Assembly (NCBI RefSeq): GCF_001879715.1
Contig: NZ_MNBW01000013.1
Span: forward strand, 1-64,000
Direction of reading: 5' to 3'
Source of the DNA: Nioella nitratireducens
GTDB taxonomy: Bacteria > Pseudomonadota > Alphaproteobacteria > Rhodobacterales > Rhodobacteraceae
DNA length: 64,000 bases
Positions 62,534 to 64,000 of the stretch are shown here, one piece after another. Both the position numbers and the translations under genes were made by a program. Under the pieces are notes generated by a model. That model saw nothing but the letters and a program-made list of their open reading frames with translations, was not told the DNA's origin and did not search any database. Position 1 is the stretch's first letter; every line of letters starts with the position of its first letter.

Positions 62534-63532
62534 TCAATGGGTGCGTTGGCCGCGAATCTCGCCCGGCGTCATCCCGGTCCAGCCGCGAAACGCGCGGTAA
62601 AAGCTGTTGGGATCACGAAACGCCAACAGGTACGAGATTTCTTCGATGCTGATATCCTGTTGCCGCAGGTAGTGCAGCGACAGCTCGGTTCGGGTGGCAT
62701 TCAGGACCGATTGGAAACTCTCGCCCTCTTGCTTCAGCCGCCGATGCAGGCTGCGGGTGCTCATGCCCAGATGGCTGGCCAGCGCCCCCGATGTCGCACG
62801 GCCCGCCGGCAGCATCTCGACCAGCGCCGCCCGCACCCGCTTCGCGGTGGACCGCGTCGGACCGCTTTCAACCATCGCGCTTTGCAGATGCGGCTCGAAC
62901 ATCGCCCAAAGGTCGTCGTCATGGCTGATCAACGGCAAGCGCGCGACCTCGTCCGACCACAGCAAGCCGCCCTCGTTCCCATAGGTCACTTCCGTGCCCA
63001 GAAACCGCGCCAACCGGGCCGGATCGCCGGGATAGGCGGGCAGGGTAAAGCGGCGGGGAACGACCTCTTCGCCGGTCTGGTTGCGGATCAGGTTGACCAG
63101 GAAGATCAGCTCGAAGGCCAGCAGGCTGTCGGGCAGGGGCTCTGCCGGATCGACCGACCCGAACCCCAGAAGCAGCCCCGCCTCTTGCCGCGCGACCATC
63201 AGCCGGAACGGCCCTGCCAGCGGCTTGAACAGCGACAGCCGTTCCAGCCCGACCTGCACTGTCGGGCTACAGGCAAAGGCAAAGACGGCGGGCACGAATT
63301 GGCCCCGCGCGGTCGCCATGGCCAGATCGAAGGCCATTTCCGGCCTGCGCAACTCGGCCTCCGCCGCGCGCCACAGGTCAAAGACCTGCCGCGCCGTTGC
63401 TCCGCGCTGCTCGTGTTCCAGCATGTCGGGCGGCATCCCGGCCCGGCGCAGCACCCGCTGCGGGTCGATCCGCAGCGCCCGGCACAAAAGCATCATGGAT
63501 TTGGCGAAAGGGTATCTGTCGGTCGGGGCCAT
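62534..63532 (-). CDS. AraC family transcriptional regulator
   Basis: 332 residues. N-terminal ligand/oligomerisation domain of the OruR/arabinose-binding-like type (LCRALRIDPQRVLRRAGMPPDMLEHEQRGATARQVFDLWRAAEAEL in outline) and C-terminal double helix-turn-helix (ALASHLGMSTRSLHRRLKQEGESFQSVL, then ISIEEISYLLAFRDPNSFYRAFRGWTGMTPGEIR). Target genes are unknown. Start at 63532 fits the family length. The tandem dyad copy 2 lies about 140-160 bases upstream. Confidence 0.9.
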   Translation of the reverse strand: MAPTDRYPFAKSMMLLCRALRIDPQRVLRRAGMPPDMLEHEQRGATARQVFDLWRAAEAELRRPEMAFDLAMATARGQFVPAVFAFACSPTVQVGLERLSLFKPLAGPFRLMVARQEAGLLLGFGSVDPAEPLPDSLLAFELIFLVNLIRNQTGEEVVPRRFTLPAYPGDPARLARFLGTEVTYGNEGGLLWSDEVARLPLISHDDDLWAMFEPHLQSAMVESGPTRSTAKRVRAALVEMLPAGRATSGALASHLGMSTRSLHRRLKQEGESFQSVLNATRTELSLHYLRQQDISIEEISYLLAFRDPNSFYRAFRGWTGMTPGEIRGQRTH

Positions 63533-63668
63533 CACCTGCGTCCTTGCCAGTTTCAAGGCGCAGCCTATCCCCGACGGCAGGGGTGGGTCACTGGCAAATC
63601 CCGCCAACTCGCTTGCAAAACCGGCCCCGAGGCCCTGGTTCGTCGTCGCGAAAAATCGCCAAAACGGT

Positions 63669-63694
63669 GCACAGGGGGTGTACAGGGGGTGTAC
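63669..63694. promoter_or_regulatory. Tandem GTACA-CCCCC-TGTAC dyads, copy 2
   Basis: Read on the minus strand: the perfect dyad GTACACCCCCTGTAC (63694-63680), overlapping GTACACCCCCTGTGC (63683-63669), starts 11 bases apart. Located between the purD stop and the AraC gene, oriented like copy 1 relative to the next gene. Confidence 0.5.
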
Positions 63695-63731
63695 GCGGGG
63701 CGACGACGGCCTGTTTCGGCCTCGAAACGCC

Positions 63732-64000
63732 CTAATCGGACAGCGCGCGCCAGCCAATATCGGTGCGGTTGAACCCCTCTGGCCAGTCCACCTGCTCCAC
63801 CATCGCATAAGCCCGGTCGCGCGCCTCTTGCAGGCTGTCCCCGCGCGCCGTCAGGGCCAGAACCCGCCCCCCCGTGGCCAGCAATTTGCCGTCCCTCCGG
63901 GTGGTGCCCGCGTGAAAACACATCTCGTGGCTTGTCTCAGCAATAGCGCTCAACCCATTGATCTCTGTGCCTTTTTCATAGGGTCCGGGATAGCCTTTGG
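63732..64000 (-). CDS. purD: Phosphoribosylamine-glycine ligase, C-terminal end
   Basis: The last ~89 residues of PurD; the 5' part lies beyond the window. The C-terminal domain matches: PWGYPGPYEKGTEINGLSA, then FHAGTTRRDGKLLATGGRVLALTARGDSLQEARDRAYAMVEQVDW and FNRTDIGWRAL before the stop. It adds glycine to phosphoribosylamine in purine synthesis. Complete at its 3' end. Confidence 0.92.
   Translation of the reverse strand, partial: KGYPGPYEKGTEINGLSAIAETSHEMCFHAGTTRRDGKLLATGGRVLALTARGDSLQEARDRAYAMVEQVDWPEGFNRTDIGWRALSD

Overview
The window is a GC-rich alphaproteobacterial chromosome segment. Gene content points to a Rhodobacteraceae (Roseobacter/Rhodobacter group) organism: a dcw cluster with DUF2484 proteins inside it, aerobic cobaltochelatase cobS/cobT, an orphan fliG, and a DUF1127 gene followed by an array of CCUCCUCCC-loop hairpins of the CcsR/'Cuckoo' sRNA type. 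It is core-genome-like: no insertion sequence, integrase, prophage or CRISPR was seen. The genus is not resolved.

Layout. 1-9 kb: the start of an RTX-repeat protein running off the left edge, tRNA-Gly(GCC), TerC and AEC membrane proteins, a MAPEG protein, a Flp-pilin-like secreted protein, pyruvate carboxylase (pyc) and an FMN-dependent alpha-hydroxy-acid oxidase. 9-15 kb: uvrD, a divergent LysE exporter/Lrp regulator pair, the CcaF1-type DUF1127 gene with its five-unit sRNA array (12.77-13.52 kb, minus strand), and the Fe-S carrier gene mrp.

15.1-41.6 kb: the dcw cluster, all on the plus strand except one insertion. Order: long mraZ leader, mraZ, rsmH, ftsL, ftsI, murE, murF, mraY, murD, [NYN-LOTUS gene plus minus-strand EamA gene], ftsW, murG, murC, two DUF2484 genes, two small membrane proteins, murB, ddl, ftsQ, ftsA, ftsZ (with a strong terminator), lpxC, bamD, recN. 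These genes build the UDP-MurNAc-pentapeptide (murB-F, ddl), make lipids I and II (mraY, murG), polymerise and cross-link septal wall (ftsW, ftsI) and assemble the divisome (ftsL, ftsQ, ftsA, ftsZ). lpxC and bamD serve the outer membrane. Many junctions are ATGA or TGATG overlaps, suggesting translational coupling.

41.6-64 kb: a mixed housekeeping region. It holds two different ClC chloride-channel proteins, a secreted protein of unknown function, DUF427, an aminopeptidase P, a PagL-like lipid A deacylase, cobT/cobS, an ECF sigma/anti-sigma pair next to a fasciclin gene, a BaiN-like flavoprotein, RidA, a PuuD-like amidase, DUF4386, fliG, argC, ribokinase, an AraC regulator and the 3' end of purD at the right edge.

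The most interesting signals are non-coding: the tandem anti-Shine-Dalgarno hairpin array behind ccaF1, a long structured mraZ leader likely to hold an UpsM-like sRNA, and a tandem GTACA-CCCCC-TGTAC dyad found at two distant intergenic sites. Gene functions are assigned from recognisable sequence families without database searches; starts were chosen by ribosome-binding-site position and family N-termini.
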